Shown: positions 18,596 through 28,376 of the stretch, piece after piece
How the letters are laid out: each line of letters starts with the position of its first letter
How positions within the stretch are numbered: position 1 is the stretch's first letter
NCBI GenBank assembly: GCA_902571525.1
Contig: CACGCL010000001.1
Span: 1-64,000, forward strand
DNA: 64,000 bases
Origin: an uncultured Pelagibacteraceae bacterium
GTDB taxonomy: Bacteria; Pseudomonadota; Alphaproteobacteria; Pelagibacterales; Pelagibacteraceae
Reading direction: 5' to 3'
Program-made: the position numbers and the translations under genes
Notes under the pieces: model-generated
Databases searched by the model: none
Told to the model about the DNA's origin: nothing
Seen by the model: the letters and a program-made list of their open reading frames with translations, nothing else

Positions 18596-18946
18596 TTATT
18601 TTTTACCGAATAATTGATATATTTGTGAAGCAATTTCACTTTCCAATGGAAAAGAAAGCATACCCATCACCGAATAGCCCATTAAGTAAGGCATCAAATA
18701 AAATCTAAACATGAAGAAAAACCAGGCAACATATAAAGGCACCAAAGGCTTTATTATGAAAGATGGGGTTATAAATCTAAAAATCGTAATAAAGGGATCC
18801 GTTAATTTGACAAAAACCCTCATAAAGAAAAAACTAGAGTCTTCTCTTTGAAATATATTCATTGCTACTCTACCTATTAAAGTCCACATAATCATACCCA
18901 TAACGTAATCAATCAAGTATATAATTGGATGAAAGTTTGCGGACAT
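18596..18946 (-). CDS. YggT-like membrane protein
   Basis: 116 residues, mostly membrane-embedded (helices about 6-26, 60-80 and 83-100). The motif LTDPFITIFRFITPSF resembles the YggT signature (DPFLxPIRRxxP). YggT proteins are inner-membrane proteins of uncertain role, often linked to osmotic tolerance or division. A second, more typical YggT is at 30160-30450. Forty-two bases separate it from rpe and a strong inverted repeat separates it from the symporter gene upstream, so it may have its own promoter. Confidence 0.65.
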   Translation of the reverse strand: MSANFHPIIYLIDYVMGMIMWTLIGRVAMNIFQREDSSFFFMRVFVKLTDPFITIFRFITPSFIIKPLVPLYVAWFFFMFRFYLMPYLMGYSVMGMLSFPLESEIASQIYQLFGKK

Positions 18947-18964
18947 GTTTAAATTGAAGAGTTT

Positions 18965-18993
18965 TTAAGGGGCGAATACTTTTCGCCCCTTAA
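18965..18993 (-). terminator. 12-bp inverted repeat after the symporter gene (probable terminator)
   Basis: TTAAGGGGCGAA (18965-18976), a five-base loop, then TTCGCCCCTTAA (18982-18993): a perfect 12-bp stem and by far the most GC-rich patch nearby. It lies 12 bases after the symporter stop on the minus strand. There is no long U run after it on either strand, so it may act as a 3'-end stabiliser as well as, or instead of, an intrinsic terminator. Confidence 0.7.
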
Positions 18994-19004
18994 TAATTAA
19001 GTAT

Positions 19005-20825
19005 TTAGTGTTGTCTTCCTAGTATTGCTTTACCACTTGGCACACGAACTTCGTCTACCATTTTCTGTGTTGCAGCATCTGGTGCTTTAGTCATTAAGCT
19101 GACTACTACCATTAATACTAAACTTACTACTGATCCAACAATACCAAATGTTAACTGAGTAATATCTAAGAAACCAGGGTAACCACTTCTTACAGCAATT
19201 AAGTACGCTGTACCAGCAGCTAGTCCTCCTAGCATTCCTGCGACTGCTCCTTGAGCATTTGCTCTCTTCCACCATACTCCAAGTACAAGTGGGAAGAATA
19301 ATCCTGACATCGCAAAGTCAAAAGCCCAGATAACTGAACCTAAGATACCTTGAATTTCAAGAGCTGCAATTGTTGCTCCAGCAAAACCAATTAATACAAG
19401 TAGCACCCTTGCTATTAACAGCCTTTTAGCTGTCTCTGCTTTAGGGTTAATCATCTTGTAGTAAATGTCGTGAGATAATGCATTTGATATCGCTAAAACT
19501 AATCCGTCAGCTGTTGACATGGCAGCAGCCATACCTCCAGCAGCAACTAGACCAGAAATTACGTATGGTAATCCAGCTATTTCAGGAGTAGCTAATACTA
19601 CGGCTTTACCACCCATGAAAAACTCGTTTAATTCGAGTGTTCCATTTCCGTTAAAGTCGCTTACAAACATTAAGTTTGCTTGGTTCCAGTTTTGGTACCA
19701 GTCTATAGCTTGAACTTCAGAAATTGATTTACCAATAATTCCTGTTGCTAAATTTGGATCCATTAAAGATAGTTTAGATAAAGTAGCTAACATAGGTGCT
19801 GATGAATAAAGTAGGAATATAAAGAATAATGACCAACCTACTGATCTTCTAGCAGCTTTTACACTTGGAGTAGTGAAATATCTCATCATAACGTGTGGTA
19901 ATGAAGCTGTTCCAGCCATCATACAAACCGCTAAAGAAATAAATTTCCAAGGTGTAGTGTTAACTTCAGCATGCGCTTTAGTTATACCTGATAGTCCTTT
20001 AGGAACCTCTTTTAGATCTGCTGCAGAGTTTTTAATACTTCCCAAACCAAATTGAGATTCTAACTCAGCTATTCTAGCAACTTCATCAGCTAACATTAAG
20101 TGCGGAAATACTCCAGCACCCATTTTGTTACTGATCCAGAATACAGGTAACAAGTAGGCTATAATCAATACGATATACTGAGCTACTTGTGTCCAGGTAA
20201 CTGCTCTCATTCCACCAAGCATTGAACACATCAATATACTTGCTAATCCTACGTAAACAGCAATATTAAAAGGAATATCAAGTGCAACTGATGCAATTGT
20301 TCCCGTAGCATTAATTTGTGCTGTTACATAAGTGAATGATGCAACTGTTAAGACTATTACCGCAGATAATCTAGCTAAGTTTCCGCCATATCTAGTTCCG
20401 ATGAAATCTGGTACCGTATAGCAACCAAATTTTCTCAAATATGGTGCTAATAGCGAAGCAACTAGTACGTATCCACCCGTCCAACCGACAAGTAGTGCCA
20501 TATAACCATAACCTTTAAAGTAAATTCCTCCAGCCATCGCAACGAATGAAGCACCTGACATCCAGTCAGCTGCTGTAGCCATTCCATTGAACACTGTTGG
20601 AACTTGCCTTCCGGCTAAGTAATATGCATCAACTTGAATTGTTCGAGATAGGTAACCAATTAGTGCATAAATTAAAACTGTGAATGCAACAAAGCAAATA
20701 CCAATTACTTTTGCAGACATTCCAGCTTGTTCTCCAATCGCCATCAAGATTATGAAAACAATAAAACCACCGGTGTACGTTCCATAAATCTTGGGAAGAT
20801 TGTCAATAAATTTACCTTTAAACAT
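19005..20825 (-). CDS. Na+/solute symporter (SSS family, VC_2705/ActP-like), large subunit
   Basis: 606 residues with about 13 hydrophobic segments. The SSS signature is seen in AYYLAGRQVPTVFNGMATAADWMSGASF (about 68-95) and in GLVAAGGMAAAMSTADGL. A hydrophilic insert near 370-410 contains a perfect EF-hand-type loop (DFNGNGTLELNE) just before GKAVVLATPEIAGLPYV, a feature of the VC_2705 branch. It sits directly after its DUF4212 partner (one-base overlap) and two genes from acetyl-CoA synthetase. It probably imports acetate or a related monocarboxylate; the substrate is inference. Confidence 0.9.
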   Translation of the reverse strand: MFKGKFIDNLPKIYGTYTGGFIVFIILMAIGEQAGMSAKVIGICFVAFTVLIYALIGYLSRTIQVDAYYLAGRQVPTVFNGMATAADWMSGASFVAMAGGIYFKGYGYMALLVGWTGGYVLVASLLAPYLRKFGCYTVPDFIGTRYGGNLARLSAVIVLTVASFTYVTAQINATGTIASVALDIPFNIAVYVGLASILMCSMLGGMRAVTWTQVAQYIVLIIAYLLPVFWISNKMGAGVFPHLMLADEVARIAELESQFGLGSIKNSAADLKEVPKGLSGITKAHAEVNTTPWKFISLAVCMMAGTASLPHVMMRYFTTPSVKAARRSVGWSLFFIFLLYSSAPMLATLSKLSLMDPNLATGIIGKSISEVQAIDWYQNWNQANLMFVSDFNGNGTLELNEFFMGGKAVVLATPEIAGLPYVISGLVAAGGMAAAMSTADGLVLAISNALSHDIYYKMINPKAETAKRLLIARVLLVLIGFAGATIAALEIQGILGSVIWAFDFAMSGLFFPLVLGVWWKRANAQGAVAGMLGGLAAGTAYLIAVRSGYPGFLDITQLTFGIVGSVVSLVLMVVVSLMTKAPDAATQKMVDEVRVPSGKAILGRQH

Positions 20826-21088
20826 TAGTCATCCTCTCTTTCAGAAAAGCCGAACTCTTCATCAATCTTTTCTTGTCTTCCCGCAAACCAAAAAATTAGT
20901 ATTACGAAAATTCCAAGAGAACCTTGACATGTCATGTAATATGACAATGGATATCCAAAAGGTCTTATAGATGATGATTGCATTTCGGCACCGAAAAGAA
21001 AGATGCCAATAGAGAAAACGAACCAGATTGCTAGCGTTATAAAAAGCAGGCCTCTAGTCTTTTCCCAATGTTGTGCTTGTTTTGACAT
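20825..21088 (-). CDS. DUF4212 family small subunit of the solute symporter
   Basis: 87 residues with two membrane helices (about 14-34 and 53-70). The family pattern is plain: HWEKTRGLLFITLAIWFVFSIGIFLF near the N-terminus, then FGYPLSYYMTCQGSLGIFVILIFWFAGRQEKIDEEFG. DUF4212 proteins always accompany VC_2705-type SSS symporters and are presumed accessory subunits. The stop overlaps the large-subunit start by one base. It has an unusually strong ribosome-binding site, recorded separately. Confidence 0.93.
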   Translation of the reverse strand: MSKQAQHWEKTRGLLFITLAIWFVFSIGIFLFGAEMQSSSIRPFGYPLSYYMTCQGSLGIFVILIFWFAGRQEKIDEEFGFSEREDD

Positions 21089-21094
21089 TTTTTT

Positions 21095-21101
21095 CCCTCC
21101 C
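21095..21101 (-). promoter_or_regulatory. Strong Shine-Dalgarno before the DUF4212/symporter operon
   Basis: On the minus strand GGGAGGG ends six bases before the DUF4212 ATG. Most genes here have only weak A-rich leaders, so this stands out. A comparable AGGAG precedes the TRAP binding-protein gene (54611). Both lead uptake systems, consistent with high expression of transport proteins. Confidence 0.75.
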
Positions 21102-21206
21102 TATAGGTTAAAAAACGAAAGATTACTCATTATGAAAAATATTGGAACCCCTAAAATTCTCGTATTTTTTGCTATTTTGTAATATATTTCAACTTTAAGT
21201 ATATAT

Positions 21207-21833
21207 ATGGGCCTAAAATATAGATTCAATCTGAAAGACATAAAAATCGAGGACTTCAAAGTGTATCTTTTGGCAATGTTTAAGGGAATTTTGCCAAAAA
21301 AAAAAATTAAGAATTTTCTAGATTTGGAAGAATTTATCCAAAAAAAATCTGCATGGGTTTCTCAAGTAACTTTATACAATTATTTAAAAACTAGGATGGG
21401 AACTAAATATGTTCTTCATTTTAATAATGATGTTTTTCTTGAGTCGATAAATTTAGCAAAATGGAATATTTATATTATAGCTTTACAAGATCTTACCTTT
21501 TTCACATTTTCATATATTCATAACAACTTTAATTTGGATGATTTTGAAAAATCTAAGAGGATTTATGAATCAATTTTAGAAGAGGAATTAAAAAATGGAT
21601 TACCGGAGGAAATAGCAGCTCACGGAAGAAAAACATTTTCAGAAAGATATCAAAAAATTGATTGGAAAAAATATTTTAAATCTCTTCCTTTCAATCCTAG
21701 CGCACTTACACTTTATAAGTGGGCTCCGATAGCTGAAGAACTTAAAACTTTAGACAGAAAAATAGTTTTGAATTCCATGATACTCAAATGGGATAATATT
21801 AAGGATGAGTTTGTAAAACTTATAAAATTTTAA
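21207..21833 (+). CDS. Conserved protein of unknown function next to acs
   Basis: 208 residues, predicted mostly alpha-helical, with no signal peptide and no clear membrane helix. Blocks that look conserved: [30 protein letters not shown] (about 46-75), [16 protein letters not shown] (about 87-102) and [15 protein letters not shown] have the impression of a widespread alphaproteobacterial family without assigned function and cannot name a domain. It is divergent from the symporter operon across 118 bases and convergent with acsA (four-base overlap), so it sits inside the acetate module and may relate to it. Confidence 0.75.
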   Translation: MGLKYRFNLKDIKIEDFKVYLLAMFKGILPKKKIKNFLDLEEFIQKKSAWVSQVTLYNYLKTRMGTKYVLHFNNDVFLESINLAKWNIYIIALQDLTFFTFSYIHNNFNLDDFEKSKRIYESILEEELKNGLPEEIAAHGRKTFSERYQKIDWKKYFKSLPFNPSALTLYKWAPIAEELKTLDRKIVLNSMILKWDNIKDEFVKLIKF

Positions 21834-23893
21834 ATATTTTTTCTCTCATCAACTAAACTTTGAACAACACTTGGATCTGCTAAAGTTGTAGTGTCTCCAA
21901 GTTGGTCATGTTCATTAGCAGCTATCTTTCTTAAAATTCTTCTCATAATTTTTCCTGATCTTGTTTTTGGCAATCCTGGAGAAAAGTGAATTAGATCTGG
22001 AGTAGCAATCGGCCCTATCTGTTTTCTTACCCATAACTTTAATTCTCTCTCTAGGTCTCCATCTGCTTTTTCTCCAACGTTAAGAGTTACATAACAATAA
22101 AGTCCGTTTCCTTTTATGTCGTGTGGATAGCCAACTACTGCTGCCTCAGCAACTTTTGGATGTGCAACAAACGCACTTTCAATTTCGGCTGTACCAAGGT
22201 TATGACCTGAAACTATTATCACATCATCAACTCTTCCTGTTATCCAATAGTATCCATCTTTGTCTCTCCTACATCCATCACCAGTAAAATATTTTCCATC
22301 AAACTGTGAAAAATAAGTTTCAATAAATCTTTTGTGATCACCATAAACTGTTCTCATTTGTCCTGGCCAGGACTGAGCGATACATAGTCTTCCTTGTGCT
22401 TCTCCTTTTAAAACTTTTCCTTCTTTATCAACTATAACTGGTTTAATACCATAGAAAGGTTTTGTAGCTGAACCTGGTTTAAGATCTATTGCGCCAGTTT
22501 GAGGACTGATTAAAATACCACCGGTTTCTGTCTGCCACCAAGTATCAACGATTGGACACCTTGAGTCCCCGATGGTTTTGTAATACCACTCCCATGCCTC
22601 AGGATTTATTGGTTCACCAACTGTTCCTAATAATTTAAGAGTTTTTCTAGAAGTTTTTTTAACAGGCTTATCACCTTCTCTCATTAAAGCTCTTATCGCA
22701 GTAGGAGCCGTATAGAAAATATTAACTTTATATTTATCTATTATTTGCCACCATCTAGATGAGTCAGGGTAAGTTGGTATTCCTTCGAACATTAGAGTGG
22801 TTGCACCATTGGCCAAGGGTCCATAAATAATATAGCTATGACCTGTGACCCAACCAATATCTGCAGTACACCAGTAAATATCTTTCGATTTATAATTAAA
22901 AATATATTGATGAGTCATTGATGCGTAAACCATATAGCCACCAGTAGTATGAAGTACTCCTTTTGGTTTTCCAGTAGATCCTGAAGTATATAAAATAAAA
23001 AGAGGATCTTCAGCACTCATTTCCTCAGGTTCACAATATGATGAAACATTTTTTGTAATATCGTGATACCAAACGTCTCTACTACTATCCCAACTTATGT
23101 CGTTGCCTGTTCTTTTAACTACTACACACTTTTTAACATTTGGACAATTTAATAGCGCTTCATCTGTAATAGATTTCAAAGGAATAGTTTTACCACCCCT
23201 TACACCTTCATCAGCTGTTACGACAAAATCTGAGTCACAATCATTTATTCGTCCAGCTATACTGTCAGGAGAAAAACCACCAAAAATTATGGAATGGATA
23301 GCACCAATTCTTGCACAAGCTAACATAGTATAAGCTAGCTCAGGTATCATTGTTAAATAAATGGTTACTCTATCCCCTTTTTGTACTCCAATTTCTTTCA
23401 AACCATTTGCAATTTTGCAAACCTCACTATGTAATTGCTTATATGTAATTTTTTTTTGTGATTTCGGATCATCACCAACCCACATAATTGCTGTTTTATC
23501 TTTATTATTTTTTAAATGCCTGTCTATACAATTCGCTGAGGCATTTAATGTACCATCATAGAACCATTTAATATTTACATCTGAGGCACTATATTTTACG
23601 TCTTTTATTTTTGTATATGGTTTAATCCAAGTTATTCTTTTACCTTCTTTTCTCCAAAACCCATCATTATCTTTTAATGAATGATTATATTTTTTTTCAT
23701 AGACATTCTTGCTTACAATTGCTTTTTTTAGCCACTCAGATTTAACTTTATATATTTTTTCAACAGATTTATTATTACCTTTTAATTTTTTTACTTTTCT
23801 CTTTTTTAACTTAGACCTCTTACTTTTATTTCTTTTTTTTATAATTTTTTTTCTTTTCTTAGCTTTTTTTTTATTTTTTTTTCTTTTAGCCAT
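21830..23893 (-). CDS. acsA: Acetyl-CoA synthetase with a Lys/Arg-rich N-terminal extension
   Basis: 687 residues against about 650 usually. The enzyme proper begins near residue 50 ([18 protein letters not shown]) and is complete: AMP-binding P-loop [19 protein letters not shown], the hinge motif TGRVDD and the C-terminal acetylatable Lys in [15 protein letters not shown]. It converts acetate, CoA and ATP to acetyl-CoA. The first 43 residues are about 60% Lys/Arg. No internal ATG, GTG or TTG in frame offers a later start, so the extension is probably translated. It follows the EVE gene and belongs with the nearby symporter. Confidence 0.95.
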   Translation of the reverse strand: MAKRKKNKKKAKKRKKIIKKRNKSKRSKLKKRKVKKLKGNNKSVEKIYKVKSEWLKKAIVSKNVYEKKYNHSLKDNDGFWRKEGKRITWIKPYTKIKDVKYSASDVNIKWFYDGTLNASANCIDRHLKNNKDKTAIMWVGDDPKSQKKITYKQLHSEVCKIANGLKEIGVQKGDRVTIYLTMIPELAYTMLACARIGAIHSIIFGGFSPDSIAGRINDCDSDFVVTADEGVRGGKTIPLKSITDEALLNCPNVKKCVVVKRTGNDISWDSSRDVWYHDITKNVSSYCEPEEMSAEDPLFILYTSGSTGKPKGVLHTTGGYMVYASMTHQYIFNYKSKDIYWCTADIGWVTGHSYIIYGPLANGATTLMFEGIPTYPDSSRWWQIIDKYKVNIFYTAPTAIRALMREGDKPVKKTSRKTLKLLGTVGEPINPEAWEWYYKTIGDSRCPIVDTWWQTETGGILISPQTGAIDLKPGSATKPFYGIKPVIVDKEGKVLKGEAQGRLCIAQSWPGQMRTVYGDHKRFIETYFSQFDGKYFTGDGCRRDKDGYYWITGRVDDVIIVSGHNLGTAEIESAFVAHPKVAEAAVVGYPHDIKGNGLYCYVTLNVGEKADGDLERELKLWVRKQIGPIATPDLIHFSPGLPKTRSGKIMRRILRKIAANEHDQLGDTTTLADPSVVQSLVDERKNI

Positions 23894-23902
23894 AATTTTT
23901 TT

Positions 23903-24316
23903 TTAGATGTTTCCCATCCTATTTAAAATCTTCCAGCTTTTAGAGTCAATAGGCATTACTGATAATCTGCTTTGTTTTATCAGCAGCAAATGTTGCAGAT
24001 TCTTTAATTTCCTTATTTTTTGTAAGCTGATAGGGTTTTTCAATTTTTTTTCAAACTTTACTTTTACTGCCACAAACTTTCCCATTTTATCTGTTGGGTC
24101 AACATAGGCTGTTTTTATAACTCTTACAATCCCAACAATTTCTTTACCTATGTTGGAGTGATAAAAAAAACACAAATCACCAACTTGCATATCTTTTAAA
24201 TTATTGGCGGCTTGATAATTTCTAACTCCGTCCCAATCCACACCTTTAATGCCGGCTTTTATTTGTTGATCAATTGACCATACATTAGGTTCAGATTTCA
24301 ATAACCAATATTTCAT
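23903..24316 (-). CDS. EVE domain protein
   Basis: 137 residues, one complete EVE (PUA-like) domain: MKYWLLKSEPNVWSIDQ at the start, then GVDWDGVRNYQAANNLKDMQVGDLCFFYHSN and the closing KQSRLSVMPIDSKSWKILNRMG. EVE domains are thought to bind modified nucleic-acid bases. It is transcribed toward acsA with a nine-base gap and is probably co-transcribed, though no functional link is obvious. Confidence 0.94.
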   Translation of the reverse strand: MKYWLLKSEPNVWSIDQQIKAGIKGVDWDGVRNYQAANNLKDMQVGDLCFFYHSNIGKEIVGIVRVIKTAYVDPTDKMGKFVAVKVKFEKKLKNPISLQKIRKLKNLQHLLLIKQSRLSVMPIDSKSWKILNRMGNI

Positions 24317-24386
24317 TTTACCAAATATTTTTAATATATTTTAATTATTATGATTTAATATAAAATAATAATAACTTTTTATCATT

Positions 24387-26366
24387 ATGAAAAACAAAAT
24401 TAATAAAATTTTAGAATTAATTAAACTTAATAAGTTTAATGATGCAAAGATTATTGGAGATTCTATTAAAAAAGATTTAGAAAAAAACTATGAATTCTTA
24501 AATATTTATGGTTATATTTTGTTCAGACTTGAAAATAATGAAGAGGCAATTAAGCTATATAAAAAAATAATTAAAATAAAACCCGATTACGCTTTTGCTT
24601 TCAATAATCTAGCAAATGTATACTCTAAATTAAATAAGCTTGAGGATGCAATTAAATATTTCAACCAAGCATTAAAACTTAAGTCAGATTATTTTGAAGC
24701 ATCATATGGACTTAGTGACGTATATTTTAAGATGCAAAATTATGATGATGCACTTTTATACATAAATAAGTCTATACAGCTCAAACCAAGTTATCTGCCT
24801 CCTGTGAAGAGCAAATTAAATCTTTTAAAAGTAATGGAAAAAAAAAAAGATATTTTGAAATTTCTAAATGATATGATTATCCAATTCCCTGACGATGCTT
24901 ATTTTTATAGTGAGAAGGGGTTAGTTTTATCTGATCTTGGCAAACAAAGAGAGGCAATTAATTCCTATAAAAGTGCTTACTTAATTGAACCTGACTATCC
25001 TTATATTTTAGGCAATATTGTTTTTGATAAATTGATAAATTGTGAGTGGGATAAAATAGAAAATTATTATGATGAAATACTTTTCAAAACTAAAAATGAT
25101 AAAGAAGTAGCAGACCCTTTAACAGTATCTTATATTTTTGATTCACTGGAGTTGCAAAAAAAATCAGCTGAAATTTGGACAAACTTTAAATATCCTGGAA
25201 TTCATAAAAAAAATCAATTACCCAAACTAAAAAATAAAAAAAAGATAAATATTGGCTATTACTCAGCAGATTTTAGAAATCATCCCGTGGGTCACTTAAT
25301 ATCAAGAACAATAGAATTACATGATAAATCAAGATTTAATGTGCATGGTTTTTATTTTGGAAAAAAACACAAGAAAGATGATCCTTACCATTCAAGACTT
25401 AAAAAAGCTTTTCATGAATATCATAATGTTGCTGATAAGAGTGATGAGGAAATTGTTAATTTTTCAAGAGAATTAGAAATAGACATCGCTATTGATTTAA
25501 TGGGGCATACAGGAGGATTTGAAAATCGTTTAAATATTTTTCTGAACGAATGCGCACCTGTTCAAGTGAATTACTTAGGTTACCCTGGAACTTTAGGAAC
25601 TGATAAGATTGATTACATTATTGCTGATAGAAATTTAATTCAAGAAGAAGAAAAAAAATTTTACTCAGAAAAAATAATTTATTTACCAAACTCATACCAA
25701 CCTTCTGAAAAGGAACGCCATATATCAGATAAAAAATTTACTAAAGAACAATTTAATCTACCCAATGACAAATTTATTTTTTGCTGTTTTAATTCTAATC
25801 AAAAAATTTTAAAAATTGTTTTCAATCTTTGGGTGGAAATTTTAAAAAAAACCCCAAAAAGTATATTATGGCTTCTTTCAAAAAATGAAAAATTTATAAA
25901 AAATTTGAAACATGAATTCGAAAAAAATAAAATAAATCCTGAAAGAATTATATTTAGCGAACCGATGCCCGTAAAAGAACATTTAGTAAGAATTAACTTT
26001 GCAGATTTATTTTTAGATACCTTCCCTTACAATGCTCATACCACGTGCAATGACTCCATCTGGGCAGGTGTACCTGTTTTAACAAAGATAGGAAAAACAT
26101 TTCACAGCAGAGTTGCCTCAAGCTTATTAAAAACAAGTGGTTTGGAGGAATTAATCACCCACTCAGATGAAGAGTATGTGAGTAAAGCTATACAAATTGC
26201 AAATGATGAACAATATTTAAAACATTTAAAAAATAAATTAAATAATTTTAGAGACTTAAATCCATTATTTGATAGTAAATTATATACAAAAAATTTAGAG
26301 CAAGCATATGAGATAGTTTTTAAAAATCACTTTCACAAAAAAGATCCAGATGACGTTTACTTATAA
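24387..26366 (+). CDS. TPR protein with SPINDLY/OGT-type glycosyltransferase domain
   Basis: 659 residues. TPRs fill residues 1 to ~200 (for example AFNNLANVYSKLNKLEDAIKYFNQALKLKSDY near 71-102). From about 285 the GT41 O-GlcNAc-transferase-like region starts with INIGYYSADFRNHPVGHLI, followed by DIAIDLMGHTGGFENRLNIF, CAPVQVNYLGYPGTLGTDKIDYIIAD and LFLDTFPYNAHTTCNDSIWAGVPVLT, all strongly typical. It would glycosylate proteins (Ser/Thr or other) in the cytosol. The gene stands alone and overlaps the end of tsaD by six bases. Confidence 0.93.
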   Translation: MKNKINKILELIKLNKFNDAKIIGDSIKKDLEKNYEFLNIYGYILFRLENNEEAIKLYKKIIKIKPDYAFAFNNLANVYSKLNKLEDAIKYFNQALKLKSDYFEASYGLSDVYFKMQNYDDALLYINKSIQLKPSYLPPVKSKLNLLKVMEKKKDILKFLNDMIIQFPDDAYFYSEKGLVLSDLGKQREAINSYKSAYLIEPDYPYILGNIVFDKLINCEWDKIENYYDEILFKTKNDKEVADPLTVSYIFDSLELQKKSAEIWTNFKYPGIHKKNQLPKLKNKKKINIGYYSADFRNHPVGHLISRTIELHDKSRFNVHGFYFGKKHKKDDPYHSRLKKAFHEYHNVADKSDEEIVNFSRELEIDIAIDLMGHTGGFENRLNIFLNECAPVQVNYLGYPGTLGTDKIDYIIADRNLIQEEEKKFYSEKIIYLPNSYQPSEKERHISDKKFTKEQFNLPNDKFIFCCFNSNQKILKIVFNLWVEILKKTPKSILWLLSKNEKFIKNLKHEFEKNKINPERIIFSEPMPVKEHLVRINFADLFLDTFPYNAHTTCNDSIWAGVPVLTKIGKTFHSRVASSLLKTSGLEELITHSDEEYVSKAIQIANDEQYLKHLKNKLNNFRDLNPLFDSKLYTKNLEQAYEIVFKNHFHKKDPDDVYL

Positions 26367-27428
26367 TTGAACACCTGCCCCCTTAAGAAATTTAGCATTT
26401 TCATCTAATTGCCATCTAGGATCTACAGAAAAATCTAGCTTACTAAATTTTTTTTTTTTAAACTTTTTTAGACCAACAAGTGCGATCATAGCAGCATTAT
26501 CACTACATAAATCTATATCTGGAAAAATAGCTGTAAACCTTTCCTCTAAACAAATCCTGCTTATCGTCTCTCTTATTTCTTTATTTGCAGCTACACCGCC
26601 TGCAACTACTAATTTATTTCCTTTATAATTTTTTTTAAAATCATTAATGGCTATTTTTGTTTTTTTGTAAATAATATCTGAAATCGTTTTTTGAAATGAT
26701 GCAGCTAAATCGTATTTACCTTGTTTATTTTTAATTATTTTAGACGATCTAAAAACTGCAGTTTTAAGTCCCGCAAAAGACAAATTACAACCTCCTCTAT
26801 TAATAATTGGTTTTGGTAGAATAAACTTTTTTTGATTTCCCTTTTTTGCATACTGTTCGATTTTTGGACCGCCGGGAAATCCAAATCCTAATATCTTGGC
26901 AGTTTTGTCAAATGCCTCACCTAAAGCATCATCAATTGTAGTGCCTATTCTTTTATATTTGCCCAAACCTTTTACAATTAAATACTGAGTGTGTCCCCCT
27001 GAAATAAGTAAAAGCAAATAGGGAAATTTTATATTATTTTTAAACATAGGACTTAATGCATGACCTTCTAAATGGTTTACAGCTATTAATGGTTTTTTTA
27101 AAGCTAATGACAATGATTTTGCAAAATTAAAACCAACTGACAAACACACGATTAAACCAGGTCCTGCCGTAGCTGATATGGCGTCTATATTATCTAATTT
27201 TACTCTGCTCTTTTTAAGAGCTTTTTTTGTAATCATTAAAATTTTCTCTAAATGACTTCTTGCTGCTAACTCGGGCACCACACCTCCAAATTTCTTATGA
27301 ATCTCTTCTTGGCTAGATACAATATTAGCCAATATTTTTGGTGGTTTTGTTACATTATCTTGAATTATTGAAACAGCAGTCTCATCACAGCTTGTTTCTA
27401 TGCCCATTATAAGTATTTTTTTTTTCAT
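26361..27428 (-). CDS. tsaD: tRNA N6-adenosine threonylcarbamoyltransferase
   Basis: 355 residues of the Kae1/TsaD ASKHA fold. Seen: MGIETSCDETAVSI at the N-terminus, the metal-binding HLEGH (His-x3-His) near 118, LLISGGHTQY, IGTTIDDALGEAFDKTAKILG and the late VVAGGVAANKEIR and LCSDNAAMIA. It transfers threonylcarbamoyl to A37 of ANN-decoding tRNAs. It is divergent from hemC over 35 bases; the tsaD-hemCD arrangement is usual for alphaproteobacteria. Confidence 0.97.
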   Translation of the reverse strand: MKKKILIMGIETSCDETAVSIIQDNVTKPPKILANIVSSQEEIHKKFGGVVPELAARSHLEKILMITKKALKKSRVKLDNIDAISATAGPGLIVCLSVGFNFAKSLSLALKKPLIAVNHLEGHALSPMFKNNIKFPYLLLLISGGHTQYLIVKGLGKYKRIGTTIDDALGEAFDKTAKILGFGFPGGPKIEQYAKKGNQKKFILPKPIINRGGCNLSFAGLKTAVFRSSKIIKNKQGKYDLAASFQKTISDIIYKKTKIAINDFKKNYKGNKLVVAGGVAANKEIRETISRICLEERFTAIFPDIDLCSDNAAMIALVGLKKFKKKKFSKLDFSVDPRWQLDENAKFLKGAGVQL

Positions 27429-27463
27429 AAATAATTTAATTAATATAGGTAAATTTAAATATT

Positions 27464-28375
27464 ATGAATAAAAAAAAAATAATCATAGGAGCTAGAGGAA
27501 GTAAATTAGCTGTTAAATATGCAGAAATCGCTATTAGGAAAATTAAAAAATTTTATCATGGAAAAATTGAGTTAAAAAAAATTGTTACAACGGGAGATGA
27601 AATTTTAAACCGTAGAACTTCTGATATTGGTGGCAAAGGGGAATTTATAAAGAATATAGAAAAAGAGTTAATTTCAAAAAAAATTGATATAGCTGTTCAT
27701 TCATTAAAAGATGTTCCATATAAAGAAACACCAGGTTTGATTATAAAAACATTTCTTAAAAGAAATTCGCCAAAAGAAGTACTGATAAGTAAAAATAATT
27801 TATCTTTTGAAAAGTTAAAGAAAAATTCTGTCATCGGTACTTCTTCTTTTAGAAGAGAATTTCAATTAAAAACGATGAGATCTGATTTAAAATTTAAACT
27901 TATAAGAGGAAATATTGACAGTAGAATAAAAAAAATTCACGAAAAAAAATATGATGCAATTATTTTAGCTAAGGCGGGCTTAAAGTGTTTAAAGATGACA
28001 AGTTTAATTACACAGGAATTTAATTGTAATAAGATCATCCCGTCAGCAGGCCAAGGGATAATTTCTCTACAATCAAGAAAAAATGACAACAAAATTAATC
28101 AACTTCTAAAAAAAGTTAATGACAAGGATACAGGAATTAGAGCTAAGACTGAGAGAGAAGTTTTAAAAATCTTAAAAGGTGACTGTAGTACAGCAGTTGG
28201 CATCTATTCATTCATTCAGAAAAAGAAACTGATTTTAAAAGCTGAGTTATTTTCTGTTGATGGAAAATTTAGGTATTTTTATGAACATTCTGATAAAATT
28301 GGGAACGCATTAAAAATTGGATCAATTGTTGGAAATTATTTAAAAAAAGTCTCTCATGGCAAATATAAAAATTGA
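27464..28375 (+). CDS. hemC: Porphobilinogen deaminase (hydroxymethylbilane synthase)
   Basis: 303 residues, full length. Key pieces: GARGSKLAVKYAE, IDIAVHSLKDVPYKETPGL with the catalytic Asp, RRGEFQLK-type IGTSSFRREFQLK, and the cofactor Cys in KGDCSTAVGIYS (about residue 243). It polymerises four porphobilinogens onto a dipyrromethane cofactor. hemD follows directly. Haem demand is high here because cytochrome c maturation genes are also in the window. Confidence 0.96.
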   Translation: MNKKKIIIGARGSKLAVKYAEIAIRKIKKFYHGKIELKKIVTTGDEILNRRTSDIGGKGEFIKNIEKELISKKIDIAVHSLKDVPYKETPGLIIKTFLKRNSPKEVLISKNNLSFEKLKKNSVIGTSSFRREFQLKTMRSDLKFKLIRGNIDSRIKKIHEKKYDAIILAKAGLKCLKMTSLITQEFNCNKIIPSAGQGIISLQSRKNDNKINQLLKKVNDKDTGIRAKTEREVLKILKGDCSTAVGIYSFIQKKKLILKAELFSVDGKFRYFYEHSDKIGNALKIGSIVGNYLKKVSHGKYKN

Positions 28376-28376
28376 A

